The notes beneath the pieces are model-generated. The model was not told where the DNA came from. It saw nothing but the letters and a program-made list of their open reading frames with translations, and made no database searches. Shown here in pieces: positions 24,284-35,361 of a stretch of DNA of 64,000 bases; the stretch's first letter is position 1, and each line of letters starts with the position of its first letter. A program made the position numbers and the translations under genes. Origin of the DNA: Henckelia pumila (lineage: Eukaryota; Streptophyta; Magnoliopsida; Lamiales; Gesneriaceae); the NCBI RefSeq assembly GCF_033568475.1, contig NC_133120.1, forward strand, positions 93,886,151-93,950,150, given 5' to 3'.

Positions 24284-27025
24284 ATGTTGACTTGTATAGC
24301 TTGCTCGAAACAGTTAAATACTGGATCTCTACACGAGCGCCCGGACGAGGAAGAAAGCGCTGCTACCCCCTCCACTAAACAGGCCATCAAAGTGCTTACA
24401 GCCCAAGTAAACACCATTTTCTCTTCTGAATTCGTCGATGTAATCATGAAGTAATAGTTGCCAAAAAGTCATATTCATTAATTTAAAATATTGTGATTTT
24501 CATTGTCTTCGTATTTTGTGTTCTAGATCAAGGACATGGCCGTGAAGGCATCAGGTGCGTACAAGAGCTGCAAGCCATGTTCGGGCTCTTTTAAGCACAA
24601 TCAGAGCCGAGGCCGTGTAGACTCGGAGGCCGGCTCCATGTCCGAGAGATATTACGGTTCTTACAGAAGAGCTTGCAGCTCAAACTCCACGCCAAGGCCC
24701 TGGGGAAAGGAAATGGAAGCAAAATTGAAGGCCCTTTCCAGCGGCTCGTGCACCCCTGCTTCTGTGAGTGGGAGAACCGAGTCAGTAGTGTTCATGGAGG
24801 AAGATGAACCGAAAGAGTGGGTGGCACAGGTGGAGCCTGGGGTGTTAATTACTTTTGTTTCATTGCCTCAGGGTGGAAATGATCTCAAAAGGATTCGATT
24901 CAGGTACACTTACACATGCCTATTCAAATTTGATGCATCATTTTTTTTTAAATTATGTTTTTATTTTGCAAGATTCACTCTGTCGTCTCTCTTGCTTCAA
25001 GTTTTTGGTACATCCATAAGTTTGTTTGATGGGTTTTATAAATAAAATTTAACATATTTGATTTGACCAACCAATGTATTTGTACTACCAAACAGAGCCA
25101 CAGGTAAGGGTAAATGTCCATTTGATCTGAAAGCTGAAAGTTTTGAATTGTCTGAGTGGTGAAGATTCAGGATGCTGATTTTTGATGGGCCATTGTCTTG
25201 TTTATTTTGGGGGTTTGTCTTTTTACAGTGGTGTGGTCGTATTGAATGGGGCATGTGGAAGCTTATTATTTAAATCCCCCGGTAAAGTTGTGGGGTCTTT
25301 GGAGCTATGGTCTTCAATGGCTTATAGAATTTGCGTCATCTTAGTCACTCACTCTCCACATGAAACAAAATCTTCAATTCCTGAAGATATTTTAGATGCA
25401 GAAAAGAGCTATTCTATGGCTCTATCTTATATTTTAGATATACACATATTGGATTTGTTAACTGTGAATGAGGTTCCTAGATGACCCCATTCTTGTGCTA
25501 TAACAACGAGGCATGACCCTTTGAACCATTAATGTATGTATTATCGACTTTAGTCTCCAACGAGTTTCTATGAAGGAATATTGATTGTTTTTCTTCGCTT
25601 GGATGAAGTGACATATACCCCTTCACTTTGAGAGGTGTGGGCTCGAACCTACTAAGGAGCCAAAAAAATCCCCCACCCCAGGTTGCAGTACTTTTTTTTA
25701 AAAAAAAATCCTTCTGATCTAGGAAAGAAAATTGGAGTGGTCATCAAAGTTGTGATGGACCTTGTTCCTACATTTCTTTGGTGTATATCTGTTGCTGAAT
25801 CACATGCAATTCATTGAATTACCAAGCGACAAATCAGGTTAAAATACAACCGTCCATGCATATTGATAGTTTCAGTGAATGGTTGGCGCATTGCCTGAAT
25901 TAAATATAAGTAAAATCTAACAAGAAAGTAGCCTATTAGGTGGGAGAATCTGTTGAAAGTTATATATCAATCCAAAATTACTTGTGACAACGTGAGTTTG
26001 GAGTACACTCTTAAAATTGGCATGTCAAAACTTAGACCAAATACATATTTGTCATGAAATTGACATCCAGTAGTTGTGTGATTTAGGACCTATTATCCTG
26101 AAAGGAACCATGTATGAGCTCCCTTGTTGGAAATCCCATCTACAAGTTCTGCTCAAATACTTCACCATCTTACTTCTTCTTTATCGTTTTTATAGCCGAG
26201 AGATTTTTAATAAATGGCAAGCTCAACAATGGTGGGCGGAGAACTACGATAAAGTTATGGAACTATATAATGTCCAGATGTTCAATCGTCAAGGGATACC
26301 CGTGCCAACTCCACCACAATCTGAAGACGAGGTGAGTGAGTGTGACTGTGAGTCGAAGCTTAGTCCTGCGCAAAATTTTGTTCTTATAGCATGCAATGTG
26401 AGAATAGTTTCTTTCTGTAGGCTTTGACAAAGAAAATTGAACTAAAATTCCACTTTTTCTGATCAGAACTCGAAAACTGAATCTGCTGAGAATAGCCCAG
26501 TTACACCTCCATTGAGCAAAGAGCGACTACCCCGCAACTTCCATCGCCCGACGGGGGTGGGCTACTCGTCATCAGATTCACTTGAATGCCCTATGCAATG
26601 TGGACACGACCATGATTCCAACGTGCTTAATTCAACACCTAAACTCTCGAGCATCAGTGCTGTAAAAACTGAGACATCGTCAGTAGATGCTTCCGCACGG
26701 TCAAGTTATAATTCGAGGGAGGTGGACCATTCTGGAGAGCTTTCAGTGAGCAATGCCAGCGATTTAGAGACGGAATGGGTCGAGCAGGACGAGCCTGGAG
26801 TATATATTACCATCCGGGCTTCGCCAGATGGTACTCGCGAGCTTAAAAGAGTGCGGTTTAGGTAAGCCGCTCTACCTTTGTGTACACATCTATGTTGCTT
26901 TAATCTCGTGTCTTAGACATTTTATTAAAGACCTTACACATTGCAGCCGAGAAAGGTTTGGAGAAATGCAAGCAAGGTTGTGGTGGGAAGAGAACAGAAC
27001 GAGGATTCAACAGCAGTACTTGTGA
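24284..27025 (+). CDS. BREVIS RADIX family protein (BRX / BRX-like)
   Basis: Five coding exons (24284-24406, 24527-24903, 26196-26331, 26467-26861, 26947-27025) give 369 aa with consistent phases. The start MLTCIACSKQL carries the conserved N-terminal cysteines thought to be lipidated for membrane attachment. It is followed by the KAIKVLTAQIKDMAVKASG-type conserved helix. Two BRX domains are present, at about 140-195 (EWVAQVEPGVLITFVSLPQG, then WQAQQWWAENYDKV) and about 315-369 (EWVEQDEPGVYITIRASPDG, then ARLWWEENRTRIQQQYL). Both are split by an intron at the same place (RFS/RE). BRX proteins act at the plasma membrane and in the nucleus in auxin-linked vascular, root and stomatal development. 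BRX and BRX-like 4 cannot be separated here. The second intron (1.29 kb) carries a possible SINE relic. Confidence 0.94.
25585..25690 (+). mobile_element. Possible tRNA-derived SINE relic inside a BRX intron
   Basis: The segment resembles a diverged tRNA-like SINE head: TGGATGAAGTGAC as an A-box-like block, then GTGTGGGCTCGAACCTACT, whose GCTCGAACC resembles a B box, followed by a C-rich and poly-T stretch. No clear flanking duplication was found. Weakly supported. Confidence 0.28.
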
Positions 27026-27451
27026 ATGAGCGGGACAAGTCAATCATCGTCTCGAATCCTCTTTAGGACAGGCTTCTAGAATGTTCCACTTTGCTCTGAA
27101 AGATACTTTTTTCTTCGCCATTTCTTTATGTTTTCCTCTTTTCTCTATTCGTTTTTGCCATGTTTTCTTGATCTGGTTGTGTTAAGGGAGCTGTAGGGGA
27201 ATCAGAGATGTTTGATCCGATGGGAATGTAGGACTTGTAGGCTGTATCTAGATGCTGTTTGTATCTTTTTTTTTTCCCTCCATGTATTTACATGAATAAT
27301 GTGTAAAATATGAGCACATTATCCATCTAATACACCAAATTAATATGATATCGTAGTATATTTTTAGACTACCCTTTCGTATTGTATTGGCCAACATGGA
27401 AGGCCAATACCCATCTTGGTTTTGTTGATGCATGTGGCTTAAATGATTCAT

Positions 27452-27585
27452 CTAATGAACATATTGGCTTCACTCTAAGAAAAAATTGGAATAAACTAAA
27501 TTTATTTTGATTAATTTTCTAATGAATATATTGGCTTGACTCTAAAAAAAAAATTGGAATATACTAAATTTATTTGATTAATTTG
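27452..27585. repeat. Imperfect 67-bp tandem duplication downstream of BRX
   Basis: Two adjacent copies start CTAATGAACATATTGGCTT at 27452 and CTAATGAATATATTGGCTT at 27519, and run in parallel with a few substitutions and small A-tract indels. There is no coding. Confidence 0.85.
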
Positions 27586-27874
27586 TCACAAAAACCAAAA
27601 TGACAATATTAATTGTCTCTAAATTCTTGTGATTCTACATGCAAGTTATCAGAAATTTAAAGTTTTGTTTGGATATGGAGATTTGGATTTGAGACTTTGT
27701 TTGAGAGGATGATTTGAAATGATTTTAGGCTTAATTGTCAATCACTCCCTAAACCACTTTATAACTTATTTATAAATCCCTACATAAATAAAACTTACTT
27801 TCAACTTCCTGGAGAGAGAAATTTTTGTTTCTAAATACCAATTTTACCCTTATCTCTTAAAAAAAAATGAGAGA

Positions 27875-29918
27875 ATGGATAATAAAAACAAAACTAATCC
27901 AAATAGTATATATATAAAAATTCAAATTAAAATCAAAGAACATAAACCATATCATATACATGCTTATGTTGATACAGGAGCAAGTATGTGTTTAGGAAGC
28001 AAGCATATACTTCCAAATCATTATTGGAAGAAATATGATAAATGATTAAAAGTTCGAATAGGAGATGGATCAATAATCATGCTTAATACAGTAGCAGAAA
28101 AATTAAAAATAGAAATAGAAGAAAAAAAATTTGTAATACCCATTATATATCAAATAGAATCAGGAATGGACATTATAATAGGAAATAACTTTTTAAAAGA
28201 ATATCTTTCCTTTACACAATTTGAAGATCACATAACTTTAAACAAAGGATCATCAATGATTTACATTCCCAAAATACGAACAGCATTTCGCGTAGGAAAT
28301 GAAGGATTTACAAAGAATTTTCATAAACGAAATACAAATCCAATAGAACTAAAAATAGAAAATATTTTAACTATTAATCCTGAAAAAGAAATCATGAGGA
28401 AATTTCATGATATATGTTCTGAAAATCCTCAGGACAAAATTAAGAAAAGAAAACAATTCATTGCTTCAATAAAACTCAAAGACCCTAATATCACAATCCG
28501 TGAAACACCAAGAAGATGTAACATGGATGATGTAAAAATATTTGAAAAAGAAGTTCAAGAATTATTAAAACTTAAGATAATCATACCTAGTAAAAGTCCA
28601 CACTCTTCACCAGCCTTTTATGTCAGTAAGAAAGATACTGATAAGAAAAGAATGGTAATTGATTATCGAAAGATGAATAAAGCAACAATTATGGATGAAT
28701 ATTATATCCCAAATAAGAATGATTTACTATCTTATATAGGAGAAATGAAATATTTTTCCAGTTTAGATTGTAAATCAGGATTCTGGCAAATTCAACTAGA
28801 ACCACAAACACAATTACTTACAGCATTCAGTTGTCCAAAAGGACAGTATCAATGGACTGTATTACCTTTCGGACTTAAACAAGCACCAGGTATCTTTCAA
28901 AGATATATGGATGAATCTTTTAAATCATATATAGATTTTTGTTGTGTTTATATAGATGACATATTAATTTATTCAAAAACACTAGATCAACATTATAAAG
29001 ATCTCATGACAGTTTTAGATATTTGTTATAAAGATGGATTATACTTTCTGAAAAGAAAGCACAATTATTCAAAACAAAAATAAATCATTTAGGATTACAA
29101 ATAGAAGATGGAAAACATTATTTACAACCGCATATACTTAAGAAAATTCATGATTTTCCTAGTGAAATCAAGGATAAAGATCAATTAAGAAGATTTTTAG
29201 GATTATTAACTTATTCTGGAAATTACATTAAGAAACTTGCAGAAATCAGAAAACCTCTTCAAGTAAAATTTAAACAGGACTATAAGTGAAAATGGTCGAA
29301 AGAAGATACTAATTACATAGACACTATTAAAAAAAAATAATTAGTAATCTTCCTGAATTATATTTTCCTTCAAATAAAGATATAATAATAATTGAAACAG
29401 ACGCTTCAGATGAATACTGGGGAGTATGTTTAAAAGCTTATACTGGAGAAAGAAATTTAGAAGAACTTACTAAAACAGCTACTAGAAATAATGAAGAATT
29501 ATGCAACTATACATCAGGAACTTTTCAAGGTGCACAATTAAATTATCATTCAAATGAAAAAGAATTATTAGCTTTAATATTCACAATTAGAATTTATGAA
29601 ATTTATCTTATTTCTAAACCGTTTTTAGTAAGAACAGATAATATGAATTTAACATATTTTAAAACAAGGAAAATATCAAGAAATGCAGGGAGAAATGCAG
29701 CAAGGCTAATTAGATGGAAATTGGAATTGAACCATTATCAGTTCGAGATCCAACATGTCAAAGGAACGGATAATTCATTACCCGACGCATTAACCAGAGA
29801 ACTTCATCCAAACTATACTATCCGTAGTAACCGAATAACAAAGGAGATCCTAAGTGATCCAGAAAATGACTGTGAGTCATCCGAACATGCCTCAGAAAGC
29901 ATGAGGAATATAAATTGA
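27875..29918 (+). pseudogene. Endogenous caulimovirid Pol: protease-RT-RNase H, broken
   Basis: The reading order is that of a pararetroviral polyprotein. An aspartic protease with the motif YVDTGASMCLG comes first. Reverse transcriptase blocks follow: SSLDCKSGFWQI, FGLKQAPGIFQRYM and the active-site YIDD in CCVYIDDILIYSK. Last is RNase H, with its first acidic residue in IIETDAS, then NEKELLAL, a further Asp in VRTDN, and the C-terminal DNSLPDALTRE. There is no integrase, as expected for Caulimoviridae. Breaks: in-frame TGA at 28043-28045 between protease and RT, a frame change near 29055 after the RT core, TGA near 29287, and another frame change in an A-run near 29330. It cannot make the full protein. 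The 3' end carries one copy of a 90-bp duplication. Confidence 0.93.
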
Positions 29919-30055
29919 TGAAATGAGATTTATATTCAGAAACATGAATTATTTTATGACTTTCAGTCATCCGAACATGCCTCAGAAAGCATGGGGAATA
30001 TAAATTAATGAAATGAGATTTATATTCAGAAACATAAATTACTCTTTGAGTAAAA
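29876..30055 (+). repeat. 90-bp tandem duplication at the viral Pol/TAV junction
   Basis: Copies 29876-29965 and 29966-30055 both begin GTCATCCGAACATGCCTCAG and contain GGAATATAAATT(G/A)ATGAAAT. They differ at only a few sites by eye. The first copy overlaps the Pol stop codon; the second lies in the spacer before the TAV-like ORF. Confidence 0.9.
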
Positions 30056-30204
30056 TAATCAATTTAAGATTGATTCAATTCTTGCAAAAAAATTTATAAA
30101 TGCAATGATACGCATAATAAAACTATCCGAATTACTCACGAAAAGAGTTATTTTACTAACCATTATATATATAAATATGTTTTTTTGTGCAGAGTATAAT
30201 CAAG

Positions 30205-31398
30205 ATGGAGCAACTAAGTCAATTAAAGGAACAATTGATTGAATTGCAGGAAGAAATTCAAATTCTTCAACTAAAAGAAAGGAATTTGAGTAGAAAAATT
30301 CAAAGGACAGAAGAAAAGATGATAACTTCTTCATCATCATCCTCACCAAGAACACCAATCAAAATGGCAACTCCATTTGACAAAATAATGGAGATAAAAG
30401 AGAAACAGTCAGTGGTCACAGCCAACACTGACAAAGAAAAAGAAAAGAAAAAAAAACCGATGGACACAGCCAGCACCGAGAAAAATAAAAAAGAAGAAAG
30501 GACGTTTAAAAGTGCCCTTGAAAAGAAAGAAAGAAAGATGGTCAATCTGCGACCACAAAAACCAATTTTTGAAAAAACAAAATTTTCAGAAAAACTCAAG
30601 ACTGAATTCTTTGAAACACTAAACTATTTGAGAATAGCCAAACCATCTGCAGAATCTTGGCTACAAACTTGTGACACTCAGAGCATATCAAGAGCAAGAA
30701 TACTGCAAGGTGCTCCAGCGCATGAAGTCGCAAGATTCTTTTCAAATGGATTATTAAGTTGATTGGAAGTCAGTCCCAACAATCAAGAAATAGAACTATT
30801 TCCATATCAGTTGAGAAATAGTATCATCCAGTTCAAGAAAGCAGTCTTTAAGGACGATCCAATATTAACATTGGGTATTCACTCAACCCTTCCAGATTGG
30901 GATGATAACAAATTCTATCAACCAATGGTATATATTCAATGTCGAAAACAAAAAGACAAGTTCTTATTCGAAGGATCAAATGAAGAAAAACCAGTAATGG
31001 ATATCTCAACACTTCTTGAGATAAGAATAAAGACATTGATTGATATGATCTCAAAGACAGGAAAGATTGATGGAAACTCAAAGGTTAAAATAAATTTTGC
31101 AACCAGTAAAATTTTATTAACCACTGGACACAAGGAGACAATCCAAAAGAAAGAACAAGCCATGTTAGCTTAATTCGAAGCTCCAATCTATGAAGCAAGA
31201 GTTGACATGACCCAAGAAACCCAACAAATGTTATGTCAAAGACTAAGAACAATGATTTCCACTCACAAATGTGGGCATTGCCAACCCATTCAGACAGAAG
31301 AAGCAGACGTCAAAGAAGACAAACCAGCTGTCAAAGAAGACAAACCAATAAAGAAATGGTCCGAATGCACCAGTGATTCAGAGAGTGACACAATGTAA
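30205..31398 (+). pseudogene. Endogenous caulimovirid ORF VI-like (transactivator / inclusion-body protein), broken
   Basis: One frame runs 397 codons from ATG at 30205, interrupted by TGA at 30760-30762 and TAA at 31171-31173. The N-terminus is a Glu/Gln/Leu coiled coil, followed by a Ser/Lys-rich linker. The middle segment (ELFPYQLRNSIIQFKKAVF and the following part with VYIQCRKQKDK) resembles the central translational-transactivator domain of Caulimovirus/Soymovirus ORF VI. The C-terminus has a CGHC zinc-binding-like pair. Its position, after Pol and directly upstream of the genomic promoter, is that of ORF VI. In the family this protein allows translation reinitiation on the polycistronic RNA and forms the virus-factory matrix. 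Assignment rests on position and weak pattern likeness. Confidence 0.7.
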
Positions 31399-31534
31399 AA
31401 ACAAATGAAATCGTGGACCATACCACATGTTAAAGGCATCCACTCAGATGTAAAATGAGCTGTTTTCATTATGTAGTGTCGGGTGGTCTCCCTCTTTTCT
31501 TTTATTTTTAATTATGTATGCGTTTCTCCACGCC

Positions 31535-31541
31535 TATAAAA
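31535..31541 (+). promoter_or_regulatory. Viral genomic-RNA promoter TATA box
   Basis: TATAAAA in the context CACGCCTATAAAAGGAG lies in the only real intergenic gap of the viral genome. It is downstream of the TAV-like ORF and about 670 nt upstream of the primer-binding site. That spacing fits a pararetroviral pregenomic promoter followed by a long leader. Confidence 0.65.
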
Positions 31542-31918
31542 GGAGATGTTTTGTGCTGTGAAAGGGGAAGTGAAGTTTGAGTATCTCTCTCTTCTTAAAG
31601 TTTCTTACAATCTGGTTCATACAAGACGTATGAAAACTATCAGAAACTAAGAAACATAAAATCAGAAATAAAATAAGCCTTATGGCTAATAACTAAACAA
31701 GCAGGGCGTAAGGAGGATAAGGTTGGAAACCAATCATTGAATATTCATGGTTAAGAGTAAACCTGGAGATCCATAGAGCAAGTACCAGTTGATCAAGTGA
31801 TCGTTAAGGGAAAGCAAGGATTTGGCCTCTGCTCAAAACCAAGATTCATTCAAACAAGGTAACCTTCCTAAACATCCTGCAGCCCTTAATTCAAAGAAAT
31901 AGTCAAAACACATTAATC

Positions 31919-32125
31919 ATGTCATCATCATTTATAAGAAATGGAAGATTAATAATAAAAAACTGGTTCGAAATAGAAGATGATCATGAATATGATACAT
32001 TTCGTGAATATCGTTTAAATACTTCTGATTTAACCATATTTGAATCAATTTATCAACTAAAATTTGTATTAATAACCCATGAATGGAACCAAACTAATAT
32101 GAAAACATTTATCTGTTATAAATGA
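31919..32125 (+). CDS. 68-aa ORF in the viral leader
   Basis: This intact ORF lies between the promoter and the tRNA primer site. It begins MSSSFIRNGRLIIKNWFEIE and has no recognised domain. Pararetrovirus leaders normally hold several very short ORFs that ribosomes shunt past; 68 codons is long for one. It may be a remnant of a rearranged gene. Function unknown. Confidence 0.35.
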   Translation: MSSSFIRNGRLIIKNWFEIEDDHEYDTFREYRLNTSDLTIFESIYQLKFVLITHEWNQTNMKTFICYK

Positions 32126-32207
32126 ATCAGATTTGTAAATCCATGAATCAGATCTGTAAATTCATGAATAAGAAAATTCATAAGAATTTGAAGAAAATTC
32201 CGCAACC

Positions 32208-32220
32208 TGGTATCAAAGCC
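32208..32220 (+). promoter_or_regulatory. Viral minus-strand primer-binding site (initiator tRNA-Met)
   Basis: TGGTATCAAAGCC differs by one base from the canonical TGGTATCAGAGCC complementary to the 3' end of plant initiator tRNA-Met. This site primes reverse transcription in Caulimoviridae. It sits 670 nt after the TATA box and just before the first small ORF, as in caulimoviruses. Confidence 0.8.
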
Positions 32221-32235
32221 TAAAATTGATTATTA

Positions 32236-32457
32236 ATGCCTGGATTAACTTTAGATATTGAGATTAAAAATTTATTTGATAAAATAATCTTACTAAAAGA
32301 TTTACGTCAAATAGATCAATTATGGAATAAAATAAAAGATCTCCAAACCTTTTATTTCAAAAATCATAAAAAAGAACATTTTTCAAGCAACTGGAAAATG
32401 ATAATTCAAATTTCTGAAAACGATAAAATTGAAGACATAACAATATGTTATGAATAA
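32236..32457 (+). CDS. Small viral ORF (ORF VII position), 73 aa
   Basis: An intact ORF beginning MPGLTLDIEIKNLFDKIILL lies 16 nt after the primer-binding site, the position of caulimovirus ORF VII. It is rich in Lys, Ile and Asp with no known domain. Its end overlaps the next ORF (32450), a layout typical of polycistronic viral RNA. Confidence 0.5.
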   Translation: MPGLTLDIEIKNLFDKIILLKDLRQIDQLWNKIKDLQTFYFKNHKKEHFSSNWKMIIQISENDKIEDITICYE

Positions 32458-32743
32458 GAACAAACTTTGTTATCGAAATCCGATCAACAAAAACAAAATA
32501 ATAAAAGTAACAATTTTTACTAAATGGAAAATGTATGAAAATACAAAAATGAATATCTTTAATTTATATTCTCAAAATATAAATTTTGATATAGAAAATT
32601 GTGAAAACAATTTGAAACATCTTAAAAATTGTCAATCTTCAATTGATAGTTTCGAAGATTTTCAGAATTTATTAGAACAGATAAATTCAACAAAAAGACT
32701 TTTAATAGCCTTAAGAAAATTAAGAAGTTCTATCATCTGTTAA
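32450..32743 (+). CDS. Small viral ORF, 97 aa, unknown
   Basis: The ATG overlaps the stop of the preceding ORF by 8 nt, and its own TAA (32741-32743) is one base before the movement-protein ATG. Composition is Asn/Lys-rich. The C-terminal half (LKHLKNCQSSIDSFEDF then LLEQINSTKRLLIALRKL) looks helical, possibly coiled coil. No function can be assigned. Confidence 0.45.
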   Translation: MNKNKLCYRNPINKNKIIKVTIFTKWKMYENTKMNIFNLYSQNINFDIENCENNLKHLKNCQSSIDSFEDFQNLLEQINSTKRLLIALRKLRSSIIC

Positions 32744-32744
32744 A

Positions 32745-33695
32745 ATGACAGAAGTAACAATTCCAAATCAAAACAACCTGGACGATGAATCTGAAGAATC
32801 TGAAGAAAACCAAGAGTATAATTTGAATATTATATTCAATCAAAGTAAGTTTGCTGAAATACAGAAAACAGAGTTTTCTAATTCAAAAACAAATCTAATA
32901 GACCAACCAGGAATACTAAGTAAGATTTCAAATTTTATTAATCCCAGAAAAAATTTAATTTATTATTCGATTCGTACAAAAGAACGATCTTGTAAAATAA
33001 ATAACGAATCAAGGTCTAATACTCTGAAGTTATTAACAACTCAAGATATTAATACCATCATGGCAAAAGCCAGTGAAAAAGAACGATCTGAACTGAAATA
33101 TGTTCATATCGGAGGAATTGAAATAATAATATCAGCTCACTACCGAGAAGGAATAGATACACCAATTGAAATAACAGTTCGTGACAAAAGAATACGTAAT
33201 TTCGAGGATTCTATCCTTGGAAAAATTGAAGGAAATTTATGTTACAAAAAGATGAAATTTTGTATTTATCCATAATACAATATATCTCTTTTTGATAAAA
33301 ACATAAATGACGTTTTAACATTAGATTATTACTTTTATAGAAATAATCTTATGTTAACAGGAAACCATCCGATCAATATAAACTATGTTGTCGGTTTAGC
33401 AATAAGTAATAATTCTCAAACAGGAATAATTTCAACAAAACCAACTATTTCTGTTGAAATAATGTTTGAAAATATTACAAGAATTGAACACCCTCGAAAA
33501 GCATTTATTGAAGAAATAAATCCCTATAAAAGATGGAGTTCAGATGACCTCCAAATCACAAAACAGTCTGTACCAAGAAGATCATTATCATTTGCTAGAA
33601 ATGATGAAGATATTCTTGATAAGATTGGAACTATGAATCAAAATATTCTTAAAATTAAAAAAGCTATTGTTAATGAGTCAACCTCATTGCAATGA
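32745..33695 (+). pseudogene. Endogenous caulimovirid movement protein (30K type), one stop
   Basis: A single frame of about 316 codons is broken once by TAA at 33273-33275. The central part has the alternating hydrophobic strands of the 30K superfamily, including VHIGGIEIIISAHYREGID with the conserved Gly and downstream Asp. The region after the stop (NYVVGLAISNNSQTG) continues the core. In the family it forms tubules through plasmodesmata for cell-to-cell spread. The final TGA overlaps the next ATG (ATGA at 33692-33695), a reinitiation-type junction. Family assignment is from pattern and from position ahead of VAP and CP. Confidence 0.78.
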
Positions 33696-33985
33696 CGTCC
33701 TTAATAAAATTAGAAAAAGATCTAGGAGATTTAGAAAATAATATTAATAAGATCAATCTATCAATACAAGAATTAGAGAAGAATTTCAAAGAATATATTG
33801 ATTTAGCAACGACTAGATTAATAATTGAACAAGAAAGACATAGTAATGAAATATTAAACTATCTTAAGGAAGTTCTTCCAATAGATAAAGGAAAAAGAAA
33901 AATGGAAGAAGAACCACCATTCAAAATTGAATCATGGTATAGAAATCCCCTTAGTTATGGCAAACATAAGTATGGAGATGTTTAG
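33692..33985 (+). CDS. Virion-associated protein-like coiled-coil ORF (97 aa)
   Basis: This intact ORF starts MTSLIKLEKDLGDLENNINK and has clear heptads of Leu/Ile over residues 1-60, followed by a Lys-rich tail. Size, coiled coil and location between the movement and coat ORFs match caulimovirus ORF III (VAP), a tetrameric virion-surface and DNA-binding protein. Its 3' end overlaps the coat ORF start at 33957. No aphid-transmission-factor ORF lies between the movement protein and this gene. Confidence 0.6.
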   Translation: MTSLIKLEKDLGDLENNINKINLSIQELEKNFKEYIDLATTRLIIEQERHSNEILNYLKEVLPIDKGKRKMEEEPPFKIESWYRNPLSYGKHKYGDV

Positions 33986-35361
33986 TGAAACCGACTCATC
34001 TAATTTTGAACAAATAGGAGTAAATACAGAAGAATTATATCATTCACATCAGGACTCAGAACAATACAGAGATATGGATATTTCAGAATCAGAATCTGAA
34101 GATGATTCTAGACCACGACTAAATCTACGAACGAATATAGAAGGTAGTGGTGGAAGAGATGATGAAGAATTTAAATATAACAGAGACCAATACTCTGGAT
34201 CTTATAAAGATGTTAGAGATATTCTTAGAGAATCAAAAACATCAAGATTTGTGAAACAAAATATCTTAGATTTAGGTTGTTCAACAGCCAAAGAAAGAAA
34301 ATTAAAGATAGATCATTGGGCAAATGAACTATCAGTACAAATTCAATTAACACCATTATTAGACAAACGTGAGAATATTCAAGTTTTAACTTATGTGATG
34401 ATAAAAATGACACTGGTAGGAGCAGTAAGAACTTGGGCTGAAAACCTAGTAATTACTAATCTACCATAAGGAATGACAGGACATCGATATTTCGAACTAT
34501 TTGTTGATGCCTTGTACCAAGAATTTTTAGGAGTTTCTAATAATGATGCTAATTTGGTAGCTAAGAATATAGAACAAAATAGAGCAATCTTTATATTAGA
34601 TAATATTAAATTATGCAATTTATGTTACTTAGAAAAATTTATTTGTGATTATGAAACAAATTATTATCAATTAATAGATGCTGATAAAAAGAAACATTAT
34701 AAACTAAGTATCTTTAATAAGATACCTAATATACCTATACACAGTAAAGATGAATTCTTAACTAGTCCTTATGCTAAAAATTTAGGAGGAGCTATTAAAT
34801 TCATCAAAGACATAATAACAAAGAAATGTCATGAAGTAACACTAAATAAAAGAATCTCTAAATCCTACAAACAAAACAATAAATTTTGTTGTGATAAAAT
34901 AAAATTCACAGTAAAAGAATACGGTTGCAAAACAAACATATCATACAAATATTTAAAACGACAGAAACAGAATAAATTTAATAAACCTTATAAATCTTTT
35001 AATAAGAAATTTATTCTCTATAAGAAAAAGAAATTTAAAAAGAATTTCTTCAGAAAACCTTATAAAAGAAAATTTTATAAAAAGTTTGATAACAAAAAAC
35101 CACCTTGACCAAAAGGTAAAGGAAAGAATTGCACATGTTGGTTGTGCAACGAAGAAGGACATTATGCGAATGAATGTCCAAAACGAAACGAAAAAAAATA
35201 AAATTAAACTTCTTGAAGAAATATATACTATTGGATTCTATCCCGTAGAAACAATTGAATTTTCATCCGACGATGAAAATATTTATTATCTTGAGGAATC
35301 AAGTGAATCAGATTTTGAATCCGATTCTACATTTGATAATTCAAGAAATAATAATGATTAA
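33957..35361 (+). pseudogene. Endogenous caulimovirid coat protein, broken
   Basis: The main frame starts at ATG 33957. It has an acidic Ser/Glu/Asp N-terminal region, a helical core, then a very Lys/Phe/Tyr-rich basic tract. A CCHC zinc knuckle follows, [14 protein letters not shown] at about 35135-35180, the hallmark of retroviral and pararetroviral nucleocapsid domains. An acidic tail follows in another frame (SSDDENIYYLEESSESDFES). Breaks: TAA at 34467-34469, TGA at 35106-35108, and a frame change in the A-run near 35195-35205. The acidic ends are usual for caulimovirid capsid precursors. The ORF ends 4 nt before the inner edge of the right inverted repeat. Confidence 0.82.

Noticed and set aside
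24536-25045. 169-aa ORF as an independent gene
   Set aside because: Its first part is BRX exon 2; the rest is intron read-through after the donor at 24903.
25600-25670. A true tRNA gene in the BRX intron
   Set aside because: Only B-box-like sequence is present; no cloverleaf with acceptor stem could be formed by eye.
29100-29640. Retroviral integrase downstream of RT
   Set aside because: The segment reads as RT connection and RNase H; no HHCC finger or DDE motif is present, consistent with a pararetrovirus.
30300-30599. 99-aa minus-strand ORF in the viral region
   Set aside because: It is the antisense shadow of the Lys/Glu/Ser-rich TAV-like ORF.
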